Assembly (NCBI GenBank): GCA_008973525.1
Contig: WACJ01000522.1
Coordinates: forward strand, 1,736,001-1,800,000
From: Stenopsyche tienmushanensis
Lineage: Eukaryota; Arthropoda; Insecta; Trichoptera; Stenopsychidae
Direction of reading: 5' to 3'
DNA: 64,000 nucleotides
The stretch's first letter is position 1. Each line of letters begins with the position of its first letter. A model generated the notes under the pieces. That model searched no databases. It saw only the letters and a list, made by a program, of their open reading frames with translations, and had not been told where the DNA came from. Below, piece after piece: positions 11,554-22,572 of the stretch. A program made the translations under genes and the position numbers.

Positions 11554-11853
11554 TCATTTTGAGAGTATATTTGTATTAGGGAGTTTCTTTATCACCCGGT
11601 CTATTGTAACATCTGCTACATTGCCTTGATCGAATCTAAATGTTCGGGTTTTATTATCGCGGAGGCTTAGAAATGTGACACGGATTTCGCCACCTTCCTC
11701 GTGGATCTTATTAATTACGCTCACACACTTATATTCCATATTTGGCGTGTTATGGTGCAGGGGACTGTTGCTAAGAGATTGTTTGATTGGGTTTCTTTGG
11801 AATGTAGCACAAATTATAATTATAGAATATTCATATATTATAACAAAATACAT
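11554..11853 (-). CDS. Open frame with a transposon-like C-terminal domain, function unknown
   Basis: A 99-codon frame whose C-terminal ~60 residues look protein-like: YKCVSVINKIHEEGG, IRVTFLSLRDNKTRTFRFD, then DVTIDRVIKKLP. The pattern (VxFL ... F.F ... D....V....I...LP) resembles a C-terminal module I associate with transposon-encoded insect proteins. This is a memory-based similarity, not a search result. The N-terminal ~38 residues look like chance AT-rich sequence, so the true start is probably different or the piece is an exon or relic. Confidence 0.35.
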   Translation of the reverse strand: MYFVIIYEYSIIIICATFQRNPIKQSLSNSPLHHNTPNMEYKCVSVINKIHEEGGEIRVTFLSLRDNKTRTFRFDQGNVADVTIDRVIKKLPNTNILSK

Positions 11854-13174
11854 TTTCTAAGATATAAATAACATACCATTGTTCAAATAATTTGTATCAC
11901 TTTGAACTGATTTTGAACATTATAACAACGTTTTTTTTTTTTTTTTAACACAGGAAGATTTGGTAATTATCTAATAAATTAATCAGGATTATCCAAGAAT
12001 ATGGATGATTAAGCTGTCTATTCAAAGCTATATGGATGAATTATATATAAATTCTTTAAATAACCAACGTGCATTGTTGAAATGTACTAATCGAAGATGG
12101 AGAATTCCAAGCGATCAAAGCTCAAAGACTCGTTTAGCAGAATTTCCATCAGTGCATATTTTCTATAGTCTTCTAAACTATATTCATCGAGAAAGTAAGG
12201 ATTTTACTTTTACGCGGAAATAGAAACTAAATTATAGCGTTCGACTACTGTATAACGCACGTATAATATTTAACACATGCTTGACTGTAGTCGCGTAAGA
12301 AAATTGATTTGAATATCGATTATACGATGTATAGCTTGCCAATTACTGTGGAGTGGTTAACGATCAATTTTTTAATTAAACAAAAATGTACAGTGAAGAA
12401 TTAGGTTAAACGGAAGGGACAAAATTGAATTTCACCCTCGTTACAATCGCGGGTTGTTTTATTCTTTATTTCATTCGTTATTTATGATATTTGGAATTTA
12501 AAAGAGGCTTTGTAACAATGAAGAGAGAGGCAAATTGTCAGTAGCCTCGAACGCTCATATTCGAATGGAGGCAGCCTTATTAAAAAGAAAAGGATCGTCG
12601 TCGAAGGCTCGTTTTCGATGTTTACCGAATTTAATGAACTATTGATTTTTCATCCAATTAAAAATTCATATGCCCGAAAAACTTCATCGTGGAAATATGC
12701 CGTGAGGAGATAACGCACGATCGACGGACTTTTTACAGCTTACATTTTTGAAGAACGAAAATTTTTAATTAAGTGCGGAAAAAGTTTGAGAAAAATATCG
12801 CATTGTCCGAAAGACTTTTTTCTTTTTTCTTTCGCGACGTCCATTATTATGAAGTAGCACTTTAGCGAGTGTCCTAAGACTTAAAAACGAGCACTGAAAT
12901 GTATGCAAAAGTATACTCTACGAGTACTTATTATAACTATCAGCAGATGGTCCCAGTTCTTTTCCTTAAAATCCAGAATAAATATCGTTTTTTCTCCTAA
13001 TAAAACTTCATTGCTTATTGCGATCAGTTTCTTAAAATTCTTCATATATTTATATATTTCTTATGGTTTTTTTATAATTTCCTTCCATTTTTAGATCAAC
13101 CTAAAATGATGATCTATAAATTAACCAAATTACATCGATACATTTGATCAAAAATTACTAATCCAGTAGTTCAA
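11854..13174. other. AT-rich non-coding sequence
   Basis: Contains a 13-nt or longer T run near 11932-11946 and two short open frames (12005-12223 and 12903-13094) without motifs. Nothing else supported. Confidence 0.5.
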
Positions 13175-13795
13175 AGTCCATTTGTTTGATATAAAAAATA
13201 GCTTGAATATGTCCGAAGTAACATTAAAGCATCGAGTGTTTCGTCATTTAGTCTGGATCTGATTTTGGAAGTCAGGCAACTTGCTACTGAAAATGCACGC
13301 TCAGCCTCCACACTCGTTGGAGGTATCGTCATCAGATATTTTTAAATGCTAGTCAAATATTTAAGTAAAATTCCTTTCTGCTGAAATCCGGGCTAAAAAA
13401 TTCGAAAAATTCCCGACTTCCCGACATTTGATTTATTTCCGTCGCTGCAGATGAATATTTATATACTATAATACTTTGATGTGATTCGTAGTTATATTAC
13501 GGAGGTATACAAAAATTCTGAACTCCGTATCTATTATATTTCATATAGATATCACCATAATTAGAGTCGAGGTGTAGTAAATACATCACCGGTAGGGAAA
13601 GGTAAATACAACAATATATATGTATACATAGATTAGATAGTTACTGCCCCTAGGCGTCCTTAAGCTCGACAATTAGTAGTTACATCACCGTTCTCAAACG
13701 TCCAGATTTCGGCGGGAATGTCTCGATTTAGTAGCCTTCATCGTGCTGGTGAGCTGTACGATTTCTATTAGATAAATAACTCAATCCTGAATGTT
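13175..13795 (-). mobile_element. hAT/MITE composite repeat, copy A
   Basis: On the minus strand, 13345-13180 encodes the end of a hAT dimerisation domain: IPPTSVEAERAFS, then KIRSRLNDETLDALMLL. Beyond it is the family's non-coding body (CGGGAA..., CGTCGCTGCAGATGAATA, the GAGTCGAGGTGTAGTAAATA core, CCGGTAGGGAAAGG), then CCAGATTTCGGCGGGAATG. It forms an inverted pair with copy B (14836-15364). Confidence 0.7.
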
Positions 13796-14835
13796 TCGGG
13801 ATTACATTTACTGATCTATAATCTAAAAGCTTTTAAGGGTCCGTATTGAAAGACTCTCTCTAAATAATAAATAATATAGAATAAAATTCTCTTCCAACTA
13901 CTAATTCGTATATTTTTAAAATCAAAATCCAATACATATGTTTAAAAATCAAATTTAATATTTAGAAGTCATGAAACGACAGTAGCATATCAATATTTTA
14001 TATATGCTCCTAAATGGTCTATAGAAGCAGTTTGTGGTCCAGAATAGACGCCTACACTCGAGCACAGGAATGGTAATATAAGAAAAGAAGATTTATATTC
14101 AATATCATGTTCGCCTTATTACAGATATGTATATTGTGTGGAAGTTCAATTCAACTCAGTTGAATTGATTTTTCCATCTTCAGCTTTCCGATCGCATCAT
14201 AATTAATGTTGTCTTCGCAATTCAAAGATGTAAGATTACAGAAATTCAAATTTAGAATTATCTCTGATAAAACGATCCAAGCCGTAATCGGTAAATCGAT
14301 TGAAAAACATATTGTGCTTTTGATCTCGAGCATATACTTGTCGAAATTGTTCTATTGCACAAGCTCCGTAATATTGTAAAATGGAATAAATCCCCTTTTA
14401 TATCTCGCATAAATTGAAATCTCATTTCCGGATGATTCTCAATATGTAAAATGTGGTCGTTAAATATCCAACATGCAAGAAAATTCTCCAGTATCGGTCA
14501 CGAGAGACTTTCGTTCCAAGCGAGAGGGAAATTTATTATCGCTCTATAAAATAATAAACGACGATGTAAACGTTCTGGGGTTATGTCCGTAAATCTATTT
14601 GACGATATGTTTATATGCGGTTTATGTTTTGTCCGCTTGAAATCGACCCATTCAGACCAAGTGTTAATAATTTCATTCCGTCCGTTAAAGCGTGGACTGA
14701 GCTGAATGAAATTAAAGTGTGATAACGTGTTGTTATTGTTATTCATCATCATTGTTAGCAAATGTTTTACTACTGAGCCAATTTTGGAAATCAAGTATGA
14801 ATTGATGCATTGTCTTGATGTTCTTTTATTGCAGG
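13796..14835. other. Spacer between the inverted hAT copies
   Basis: About 1 kb without a supported gene. A 142-codon minus frame (14498-14926) covers most of its right part and crosses into the hAT terminus; it shows no known motif and is probably chance. Confidence 0.5.
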
Positions 14836-15364
14836 TGTGATTAGGGAATCCAATCCCGAGATCCCGGACAGTTGTAAACGTAATCCCGAAAAGTTTGGGA
14901 TGGAAATTTTTATTTAACAGAAACACCAGCGCGATGAAGGCTATTAAATCGAGACATTCCTGCCGAAATCTGGACGCTTGGAAACAGTGACGTAACTACT
15001 AATTGGTGAGCTTAAGGACGCCTAGGGGCAGTAACTATCTAATCTATGTATACATATATATTGTTGTATTTACCTTTCCCTACCGGTGATGTATTTACTA
15101 CACCTCGACTCTAATAATGGGAATATCGATATGAAATATAATAGATACGGGGTTCAGAATTTTTGTATTCCTCCGTAATATAATTACAAATCACATCAAA
15201 GTATTATAGCATATATGTATTAATCTGCAGCGTCGGAAATAAATAATTTGCCGGGAAATCGGGAATTTTGCGAGTTTTAGTCCGTGTCTCAGCAGATAGG
15301 AATTTTATCAATCACATTGATGGTATTATACGAAAATGGGGGCTCACGCGGTTATCAACTTGAA
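14836..15364 (+). mobile_element. hAT/MITE composite repeat, copy B
   Basis: It begins with a hAT-type terminus TAGGGAATCCAATCCCGAG, continues ATCCCGGACAG, then AAATCGAGACATTCCTGCCG, the CCTTTCCCTACCGGTGATGT core and the body. It then enters the transposase tail (CAGCAGATAGGAATTTTATC, GAAAATGGGGGCTCACGCGG), where it is cut by mariner copy 3. It is inverted relative to copy A. Confidence 0.65.
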
Positions 15365-15512
15365 CTAGTTTTATTGCTATGAACTCTCGATTGAAATATC
15401 TGCACGACGTAGTTTTTGTATCGTTGTAAATGCGCGGCGCCCACCTTGCACACAGCTTTCTCATGTTCAAATTTTCAATCAAAATGCGATGTACAGCATT
15501 TATTGTATTTTA
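15365..15512 (-). mobile_element. Mariner fragment, copy 3
   Basis: The minus strand gives NAVHRILIENLNMRKLCARW, the HTH block of the family seen at 7012-7856. Only about 150 bp remain, fused directly to hAT copy B. Confidence 0.7.
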
Positions 15513-15714
15513 TAGAAAAAGTATATAGTTTATACCCTTTCCAACGATATTCTACATGAAATACAAATCATTCAATAAGTCGTTAAAACACCACTTTTCT
15601 TTATTTCAACAGTAGTTGTTTGAAATAACATTTCTTCTTTCATTTTTGCAAAGAAGACGTTTATTCCTTCAATCAGGATTTATTTTGTAGGCAATCGTGC
15701 ATATTATTATTTTT

Positions 15715-15845
15715 TTGGCGGACCTATTTCGTTGCTCACACGTTCTCCAGATCTGACACCAGTGGAATTATTTGCCTGCAGACGTGCCCTATTCTACGCC
15801 TCGCAGTCTCCAGATCTGACACCACTAATTTTCTTCGTTTAGGAT
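15715..15845 (+). mobile_element. Tc1/mariner-class transposase fragment with an internal duplication
   Basis: One + frame reads RSPDLTPVELFACRR and, about 60 bp on, QSPDLTPLIFFV. These are two copies of the SPDLTPLDFF motif around the last catalytic acid of IS630/Tc1/mariner transposases. The nucleotide string TCTCCAGATCTGACACCA is repeated exactly, so the second copy is a local duplication. Confidence 0.5.
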
Positions 15846-17755
15846 TTTCTTGTTAAAGAGAAGTGTGCCGCGTTTTCCAATTTTTCATCCCAAGATTTCA
15901 AATAAGTTACATTTACTTGAATTTATTACGAAGGAACTTTCTAAATTACTTCTTCTATTCCATTGGGAACTAAAATTCAATACAACCGTATAAGTTATAT
16001 GAGACCATATTGAATAAAAGCATCTGGTTTTGTATGTAAAATTAAACTTTGATCAATGGTTGTTAATAAAAGAGATATTTTAGTGCTGTTACATAGCACA
16101 GCTCGATTAATTTGAGATATAGTGTTAAAATTAAGCGCCGAGAGCAAGCGACCTTCAATGCGGAGATTGAATTTTGACATTTGAGATTCGGCTGTGGCGG
16201 ATTTGCATCGGCAAGTTGCATTCTCGAATATCGAATCTCATTTTTGATACAACATTTTTTTAGGATACAATAGGCGATTCATGTAAGGCGGCTTGTAAAT
16301 GACGTATAAAATTCGAATTTTCACGTCGTGAGATTTCTAGATGAAATTTGATGGAAATGCGAACGAAACAATGAGAGTGTTTTAAATGACATAGATTTCC
16401 ATAAGGATCGAATATTAACATGCGAGTCCTCGCCCATACTAGTGAGATTGTCCTTCGAAAGAAGGCTTTGCGCTCAAGTACCGGTTTGGCGCCCACTTGC
16501 ACTGTTGTCGATAGATCGCAATATCTGGATTAAGCAACGTGTAATGTCCACCTAATCTATTATCGGAATTGCTACAATTTTTTCATTTTCATATAAGGTT
16601 TTGAAATAGGTAAATCGAATTTAAGCTAGAAGATTAATTTTCCACAATGCAGGGGACTTTAGCAGATATTTTGTAATGTATCATATATTTATTATGAAAA
16701 CATTGTCAAATGTTTACACTATTATTGGTTCAGGTCTATTAGCTACAAGAAATAAAGTATTGAAGAATGTTTCCAAGATATAAGATCACGTTCTTGGGGG
16801 AGAAACTTTTTGCATTAAAAATGCTGGAGAATGAAATAAAATAAGAAAAAAAAGGATTTATCTTCAATCTAATTACAGGGTCTGGATCGAAATGGTTCTT
16901 TGCCGGAGGAATTTTCGTTTTGGCGTAGTAGTTTTCCATGGCAAAAAAGAAAATCCTCAAACCTACCCATAAGAAATATTTTGGAGCGTTTCTTGTGGAA
17001 ATTTAAAGCGCAAAAGGCTTTCGATCGGGTTTTATAGCGAACGAATCTTCTCAAAGAATTCGTTCAATCGTCTTTGATCGTTTTGCTTTCCCGCATAAAT
17101 GTAAGGTTCGTTGGACGCATTTATCACATGAAAATGCACACAATGAACTGTAAAAATATGGAAAATTCCAATGAAATTATTAGTTTGTAAAATATAGCAG
17201 GGAATAGGATTGATCTCTTTGTGTGCTCTAAATCTGCAGGTATTTTTTTCCTTTTTAGAAAACAGACAGACAGATATTCCAAACTGTGGAAATTGAATTT
17301 GTGAGGATATGTGGCGTTATTTATGTTTATTTTTGTGAATGAGAGGAATCGAATAGTTTTTACGGAGAAAGCTTAACGTATTTTTCCCTGAAGTTAAAAT
17401 TTTGTCCAAATATTCTTCTTGTTATTTTCCATTTTTCCAATATCTTAAAATATAATATATAAACTTTTTTGAGTAAATATTCTTTATTCTGAGAGGTAAT
17501 ATCAATTTTGAAGATTTACGCAGAATCAATTTCTTGTTGTTTTTCTTTTAAAATAATGAGAACGACATTGAAATTGGACATATTCGTTTATGGTTACTTA
17601 CAATATAATAAAATTATGAAACCTTCTTAGATCTAAATATTCTCCATTAAATATTTCTTGAAATACGACGTTGATTTTAGCGTTGATTACGAGCAAATAG
17701 TGAGTTAATTGCTGAATTTATACTGTGAAGCATTAGGCTGAAGGTTCTGGAATAT
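15846..17755. other. AT-rich non-coding sequence
   Basis: No supported feature. Short minus frames at 15995-16180, 16260-16502, 16739-16960 and 16869-17054 have no motif. Confidence 0.5.
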
Positions 17756-18027
17756 TTAACCCTTAGAGTGCTAAGATACGATATATCATATATTGTAAAA
17801 CTAACGAGGACTAAAATTTAACACACAGTAAGATTTTGTTTAGCGCGTTTTCGATTAATGCTGATTCTGTATAACACTGTCTGCATATATCATAGATACG
17901 AGAGTCATCCAGAAAGCAAGGTTACAAAATTTATGAAGGATCAAAAAATGCTTGTATTTAATCGAAATTCACAGGATAATTCACAAATAAATTAAACTAT
18001 TTTTCAACTTAGTTTTTACTTTAGAAA

Positions 18028-18039
18028 AGCTCCCCCCAA

Positions 18040-18042
<3 letters not shown>
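18028..18042. repeat. LINE target-site duplication, left copy
   Basis: AGCTCCCCCCAATCT, identical to 22860-22874. The last T cannot be told from the poly(A) tail on the opposite strand. Confidence 0.9.
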
Positions 18043-18090
<48 letters not shown>

Positions 18091-18280
18091 CCTGTGGGCG
18101 CGGAATCTTCCAAAGACTGAGTGTGAGATTCACGCTGGTATTGATACAACTTCCATAAGGGATGTTGGCCAGCCGTGCCTACTCACTAAACCGCTCCCTT
18201 TGGTCTCCTCTGTCCCCCTGGTATTGTTTATCACATTGCTTCAAGGGTGACAGGTAGTCTAGCCATTTGGTGGCCCTATT

Positions 18281-21280
18281 CTATTGTTGGAGAGGCGCCC
18301 TGCGCCTCTCTCTTTCACTGTCTTCTTTGGCGCTCATGATGTCTTCTACGTAGTCGCGCCAAAGGTCCCAGTTCTTCTTACTTTCCATCATGCTGTGGAC
18401 CATGTTGTCGATATTTAGCTCGGCCACCCCGAGTGCTTGTTTCAGCAGTTCTCTCTGGGGTGCCCAAGCCTCACAGCCAATGATGGTGTGCTCTGCGTCG
18501 TCGACCTCCGCTTGGCAGTGTTGGCACTTAGCGGATGGTTCTTTGCCAATCCGCTTCAGGTACGCACCAAAGCATCCGTGCCCAGTGAGCGCCTGCGTCA
18601 AGCGGTAGGTTGTTTCACCGTGTTCCCGGGCCCTCCACCGACTTATGACCGGGATAAGTCGATGGGTCCATCTTCCCTTGCTGGACTGATCCCATCTCCG
18701 TTGCCAGGCTTCCCTCAGTTTCTGGTCATGTTCGTTGCGATTTTTAGGATCTTCGTAGTCCAAGGCCCTCTTCTTTGCCTGGAGGTCCAGCGGCGGTATT
18801 CCAGCAATCACCAGCACCGCGTCTTCAGACACTGTCCTGTACGCTGCGGTGACTCGGAGCGCTCCCTGTCGCTGGACTCTGGCGAGCTTCTTTCTGTTGA
18901 TGTCACGTTTGAGCGACTCATGCCATATCGGGGCTCCGTACAGAAGGATCGAGTGTATTACCTCGTTTATGGTACGTCTTCTGCACGGCTTTGGCCCTCC
19001 AATGTTGGGCATGAGCCGTCCAAGCTCGCCTGCCACCTTCTGTGCCTTCTGTGCAGCTTCTTCTATGTGTTTGCTAAAGGTCAGCTTGTTATCCATGAGG
19101 ATCCCGAGGTATCTCAACGTTTTGCTGTATTCCACCTTGTGTCCTCCAATAACAAGCTGCTCGACCCTCGGTCTTCTCCGTCTGCTGCATATCATTGCCT
19201 CAGTTTTCTCAATCGCCAACTGCAGGTGATTATCCCGCATCCACGCTCGAATTCTGGCGAGGGCTTCGTTGCCCGTCGCCTCCACTTCCCATGGATGTCG
19301 AGCTGTCACCAGCAGTGCAACGTCGTCCGCGAAGGCAATGAGTTCTGCTCCTGCAGGTAGTGCCATATTTAGGAGACTGTTGTACAGTGCGTTCCAGAGA
19401 GTTGGTCCCAGAACCGACCCCTGCGGGACGCCCATCTCCAGTCTTCTTGTCAGGTCCGTTTCGTTGTGATGGACATATCGGTCTTTGAAATAGTCGCTTA
19501 CGAGGTCGACTGCATACTGTGGAATTTCAAATTTTTCCTCCAGGGCTCCCACGATTAACTCCCAGTTTGCGCTATTGAAGGCGTTTTTGATGTCCAGTGT
19601 GACCATCACAACGTCCTTGCTTTGTTTAACCGAGCCTTTCCACGCTTCTCGGATGACATCAGTTACACGTTTTATTGCTCCAAGCGTGGATCGCCCCGGT
19701 CTAAAGCCATACTGCCTATCTGACAGTTTTTGTTCGATTCCTGGCTGGATTCTCTTCAACAGCATTGTTTCGAGGAGTTTTCCAAGACCGTCTAGCATGC
19801 ACAGCGGTCTCAATGTAGTTTTCCCCGGTTTCGGAACTAATACCAGTCTGGCCGTTTTCCATCTTCTTGCGAACTTTCGTTCCTCTAGGCAGGCATTTAT
19901 TGTGTCTAGTATTAGTTCCGGGTACTCCCCAACCATCAATTTGATGATCTCGCCAGGCATACCGTCCGGTCCTGGCGCCTTCCCGGGTTTTATCCTCGAA
20001 CCTGCATACTGCAGTTCATCTATGCTGAACGGCGCGGGCGGTTCTATGCTGTCTCTGCTCCTTTCTCTGTATCTCTCGGCAGTCCGAACAGTGTGAGATT
20101 TGTCTGGAAAGAGTTGGCTTATTTGGTCCTCCGTTTGCCGTTGGTTCCAGATTTCGCTTCCTCCCCGTAGTTTCCCCCGCACAATTTTGTACGGTAGTCC
20201 CCATGGGTTAGAGTCGAGTGTACGGCATAACTCCTCCCAGCAGCGCGCCTTGGATTCCTGGATCATTTTTCGCAGGTTTCTTCGGTCTGCTCTGTGAGTT
20301 TCTTGGCACTGTATTCTGGTTTCCGCCACTCTGGCCCTAGTTACCCTGCGTCTACTGGCAAGACAGATTCTCCGTTGCTCCGCAATTTCTTCTGTCCACC
20401 AGTACACACCAGGTCTAATTCTTTCCCTCGGTATTCTGGGCATGGCCGCGTCACATCCACGCTCTATGAGTGTTTGGAGTTCCTCTACAGCTTCTTCCGC
20501 CCCTCTCTGGGTTATGTGCTCCTTCGCTCTTTCCTTTCCCGTCTCTATCGCAGCGAGGAAATCGTCCTTGCAGAATTTTTTGGTCGCCCATCCTTTGCTG
20601 TGGTGTTTCCGGCCTCCCCTCCGCTGGTCAGCCAATCGGTAGGTGATATACTGGTGGTCGCTATTCGTATACTTTTCTGATACTTCCCAGTCTCTCACCC
20701 TGCCGATTACTGTTTCATCGCAGAAGGTGACATCAATAATCGACCCGTAGGGATCTCTTCTGTATGTCCATTTTCGACCTCGGTTGGCAGGGAGCAGCCG
20801 CAATCTTGCCATGCTCTCTGCCAGGATTATTCCTCTCCGGTCAGTCACAGGTGACCCCCAGGCCATGGACTTGGCGTTGAAATCGCCAGCTGCTACTACA
20901 GGAAGGGAAGAAGTAGAGACATCATCCTCTAGGTCTCGCAGCAGTCGGTCGTAGTCTGCGGTGTTGGTATTGGGGGAGAAGTAGCAACTATAAATCCTCA
21001 CTCCCTCCACCTCCACCCAGACCCATCCGTTCCCCGCCGCTCGTCCGGTCACCTTGAGGCTCTCGTTCGCTATCCACACGGCTGCTCTCTGACTGGTGTC
21101 AGCATGCCAGCCATGTGTGTGGTCTTTGTACTGTTCTGAGACTATCGCGAGGTCCACCTTTGTGTCGTAGACCTCGCGTTCAAGCAGTGCCTGGGCCGCG
21201 ATGCATCCATTCAGGTTTACTTGCAGCAGTTTCAGTGATTTCTTCGCGCCTTCTGGAGGTATTTTTGCATCGCGAAGCAC
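18281..21280 (-). CDS. LINE ORF2: endonuclease-reverse transcriptase
   Basis: A 999-residue frame, counted from a GTG codon at 21280; it is actually open from 21319. The endonuclease spans about residues 16-215: LLQVNLNGC at the start, S48-E49 (IVSEQY), GDFNAKSMAWGS at 132-143, and the catalytic-type SDH at 207-209. The linker is basic. The reverse transcriptase is at about 420-700: KPGKAPGPDGMP, RPLCMLDGLGKLLE, GFRPGRST, DIKNAFNS with Asp563, GVPQGSVLGP, and FADD at 650-653. A thumb and connector follow. A CCHC finger lies at C919, C922, H931 and C936. All key motifs are present and no stop interrupts it. No AUG occurs before the endonuclease domain, so the start depends on ORF1 (frameshift, reinitiation or non-AUG). 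It nicks target DNA and primes reverse transcription of its own RNA. Confidence 0.93.
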   Translation of the reverse strand: MLRDAKIPPEGAKKSLKLLQVNLNGCIAAQALLEREVYDTKVDLAIVSEQYKDHTHGWHADTSQRAAVWIANESLKVTGRAAGNGWVWVEVEGVRIYSCYFSPNTNTADYDRLLRDLEDDVSTSSLPVVAAGDFNAKSMAWGSPVTDRRGIILAESMARLRLLPANRGRKWTYRRDPYGSIIDVTFCDETVIGRVRDWEVSEKYTNSDHQYITYRLADQRRGGRKHHSKGWATKKFCKDDFLAAIETGKERAKEHITQRGAEEAVEELQTLIERGCDAAMPRIPRERIRPGVYWWTEEIAEQRRICLASRRRVTRARVAETRIQCQETHRADRRNLRKMIQESKARCWEELCRTLDSNPWGLPYKIVRGKLRGGSEIWNQRQTEDQISQLFPDKSHTVRTAERYRERSRDSIEPPAPFSIDELQYAGSRIKPGKAPGPDGMPGEIIKLMVGEYPELILDTINACLEERKFARRWKTARLVLVPKPGKTTLRPLCMLDGLGKLLETMLLKRIQPGIEQKLSDRQYGFRPGRSTLGAIKRVTDVIREAWKGSVKQSKDVVMVTLDIKNAFNSANWELIVGALEEKFEIPQYAVDLVSDYFKDRYVHHNETDLTRRLEMGVPQGSVLGPTLWNALYNSLLNMALPAGAELIAFADDVALLVTARHPWEVEATGNEALARIRAWMRDNHLQLAIEKTEAMICSRRRRPRVEQLVIGGHKVEYSKTLRYLGILMDNKLTFSKHIEEAAQKAQKVAGELGRLMPNIGGPKPCRRRTINEVIHSILLYGAPIWHESLKRDINRKKLARVQRQGALRVTAAYRTVSEDAVLVIAGIPPLDLQAKKRALDYEDPKNRNEHDQKLREAWQRRWDQSSKGRWTHRLIPVISRWRAREHGETTYRLTQALTGHGCFGAYLKRIGKEPSAKCQHCQAEVDDAEHTIIGCEAWAPQRELLKQALGVAELNIDNMVHSMMESKKNWDLWRDYVEDIMSAKEDSERERRRAPLQQ

Positions 21281-22572
21281 TTGCTGCTTCCGCTTACGTG
21301 TCTTGTTCGTTCCTCTCCTTTATTTCCGCATAGCGGGCAATACGGGTCGGCTTTGCATGTGCCAGCCCTATGTCCGCTTTCAGAACACTTCCAGCATTGT
21401 GACGTCCTGTCCTCGGCCCTGCAGCCCATGGCCGTATGTCCAAATGCTCTGCATCTGTAGCACTGCAGGATCGGAATTCGCTCCCTGATTCTGCAGCGCA
21501 TCAGTCCTATTTTAATTTTCGCGACCTCCTTCACTAGTTTTTTGGTGCCCTCAGTCCACGGTATGGAAGCTGTACATGCCTGCGACCCGGTTGCTGTCGA
21601 GTGCAGCTTGTGAACAGTTATTTCTGCCCAGTCTTTCTTTTCAATGAACTCCCTCAGGGCATCGTTCACTTCGTCCTGCGTGGTGGCCTCATCCATATCG
21701 TGGATGAAAATGGTCTTCTTTTCAACCACTCTCTTAATGGCTAATCCCTCGCCCAGTTCTCCGTCTTCTAGTTTTTGGATAAGCGTTTCCGTTTTTGGGT
21801 CACCTTTCCGCAGCGTCACGAGAAGGTCACCTCTCCTCGTGCGTCTTATCCCTTTGATATCCGGGACTGCTTCGGCTGGCTCCTTCCTCATGTTTTTGAG
21901 GATTTCGGAATATTTCAAGTCTCTCGTTTTGGCGTCCTCCGGGCCCTCCTTAGTGGTAATAACCAAGGCATCCGTGGTTCGCGGCCTATTTTTCCTTTTC
22001 CTTCGGTTTTCCTTCTTCCTTGTCGCCATACCAGTTTTGGTCTGTGCTTGCTCTGTTCTTTCTTTGACTGGTTGGTGCGGCCTTTGCTGGGTGTTCACTC
22101 GGTGGGGCCTCCCTTCTGTTTGCACTGGCTCTGGTTGCCGTTCTTTTTGTCTCTTCTTTTTTACGACCTCTACCCAGTTTCCCTCTGGTATTGGGGCAGG
22201 CAGAGGTGTTGTTTGGTTTCGCGTCTGGGTACTTGCAGTCTTCGTACTATGCTCAGTATGCCTCTCTGTTTGTGTGCTGTTTTCACTGGTTGGTTTTTCT
22301 AAAACGGCGTCGTCAGCTCCGCACGTCGTCTCAGCTAATTTTTTCACGCACGTAACTAGCTGCGTGAGGCCTTTCTGGATGGGCAAGTGGAGATTTGATT
22401 GCGTGGCCGCAAATTCAATCATTGTATTCAATATGGTCATCATGTCTTCTACATGATCAGCTGTTGTTGCCTCTTCTTGTGGCATCCTCTTCTTTTCCCT
22501 TCTGAGCGATAGGTGTTCCGCCATCTGGGCCTTCTTCTTCGGCTCTAGCTTCCTTTTTTGGCTAGCATGCAT
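21232..22572 (-). CDS. LINE ORF1: gag-like RNA-binding protein with zinc knuckles
   Basis: A 446-residue protein with a true ATG at 22572-22570. The N-terminal third is basic and Gln/Thr-rich; a Lys/Arg block near residues 185-200 (RKKENRRKRKNRPR) could bind RNA. A folded region at about 230-365 contains an RRM-like pattern. Two CCHC knuckles follow, CYRCRAFGHTAMGC at 371-384 and CWKCSESGHRAGTC at 393-406, then a third Cys/His cluster starting CPLC at 412. Family knowledge: such proteins coat the element RNA and bring ORF2 protein into the particle. It overlaps ORF2 by up to 88 nt in the -1 frame. It is open with no damage seen. Confidence 0.9.
   Translation of the reverse strand: MHASQKRKLEPKKKAQMAEHLSLRREKKRMPQEEATTADHVEDMMTILNTMIEFAATQSNLHLPIQKGLTQLVTCVKKLAETTCGADDAVLEKPTSENSTQTERHTEHSTKTASTQTRNQTTPLPAPIPEGNWVEVVKKKRQKERQPEPVQTEGRPHRVNTQQRPHQPVKERTEQAQTKTGMATRKKENRRKRKNRPRTTDALVITTKEGPEDAKTRDLKYSEILKNMRKEPAEAVPDIKGIRRTRRGDLLVTLRKGDPKTETLIQKLEDGELGEGLAIKRVVEKKTIFIHDMDEATTQDEVNDALREFIEKKDWAEITVHKLHSTATGSQACTASIPWTEGTKKLVKEVAKIKIGLMRCRIRERIPILQCYRCRAFGHTAMGCRAEDRTSQCWKCSESGHRAGTCKADPYCPLCGNKGEERTRHVSGSSKCFAMQKYLQKARRNH

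Noticed and set aside
14498..14926. 142-codon minus-strand frame
   Set aside because: Its first third lies in the hAT terminus of copy B and the rest shows no domain; probably chance despite its length.
18437..22456. Long + strand frames of 307, 270, 175 and 173 codons opposite the LINE
   Set aside because: They are antisense shadows of ORF1 and ORF2, with Cys/Ser/Phe-rich composition and no motifs; the minus frames carry all recognised domains.
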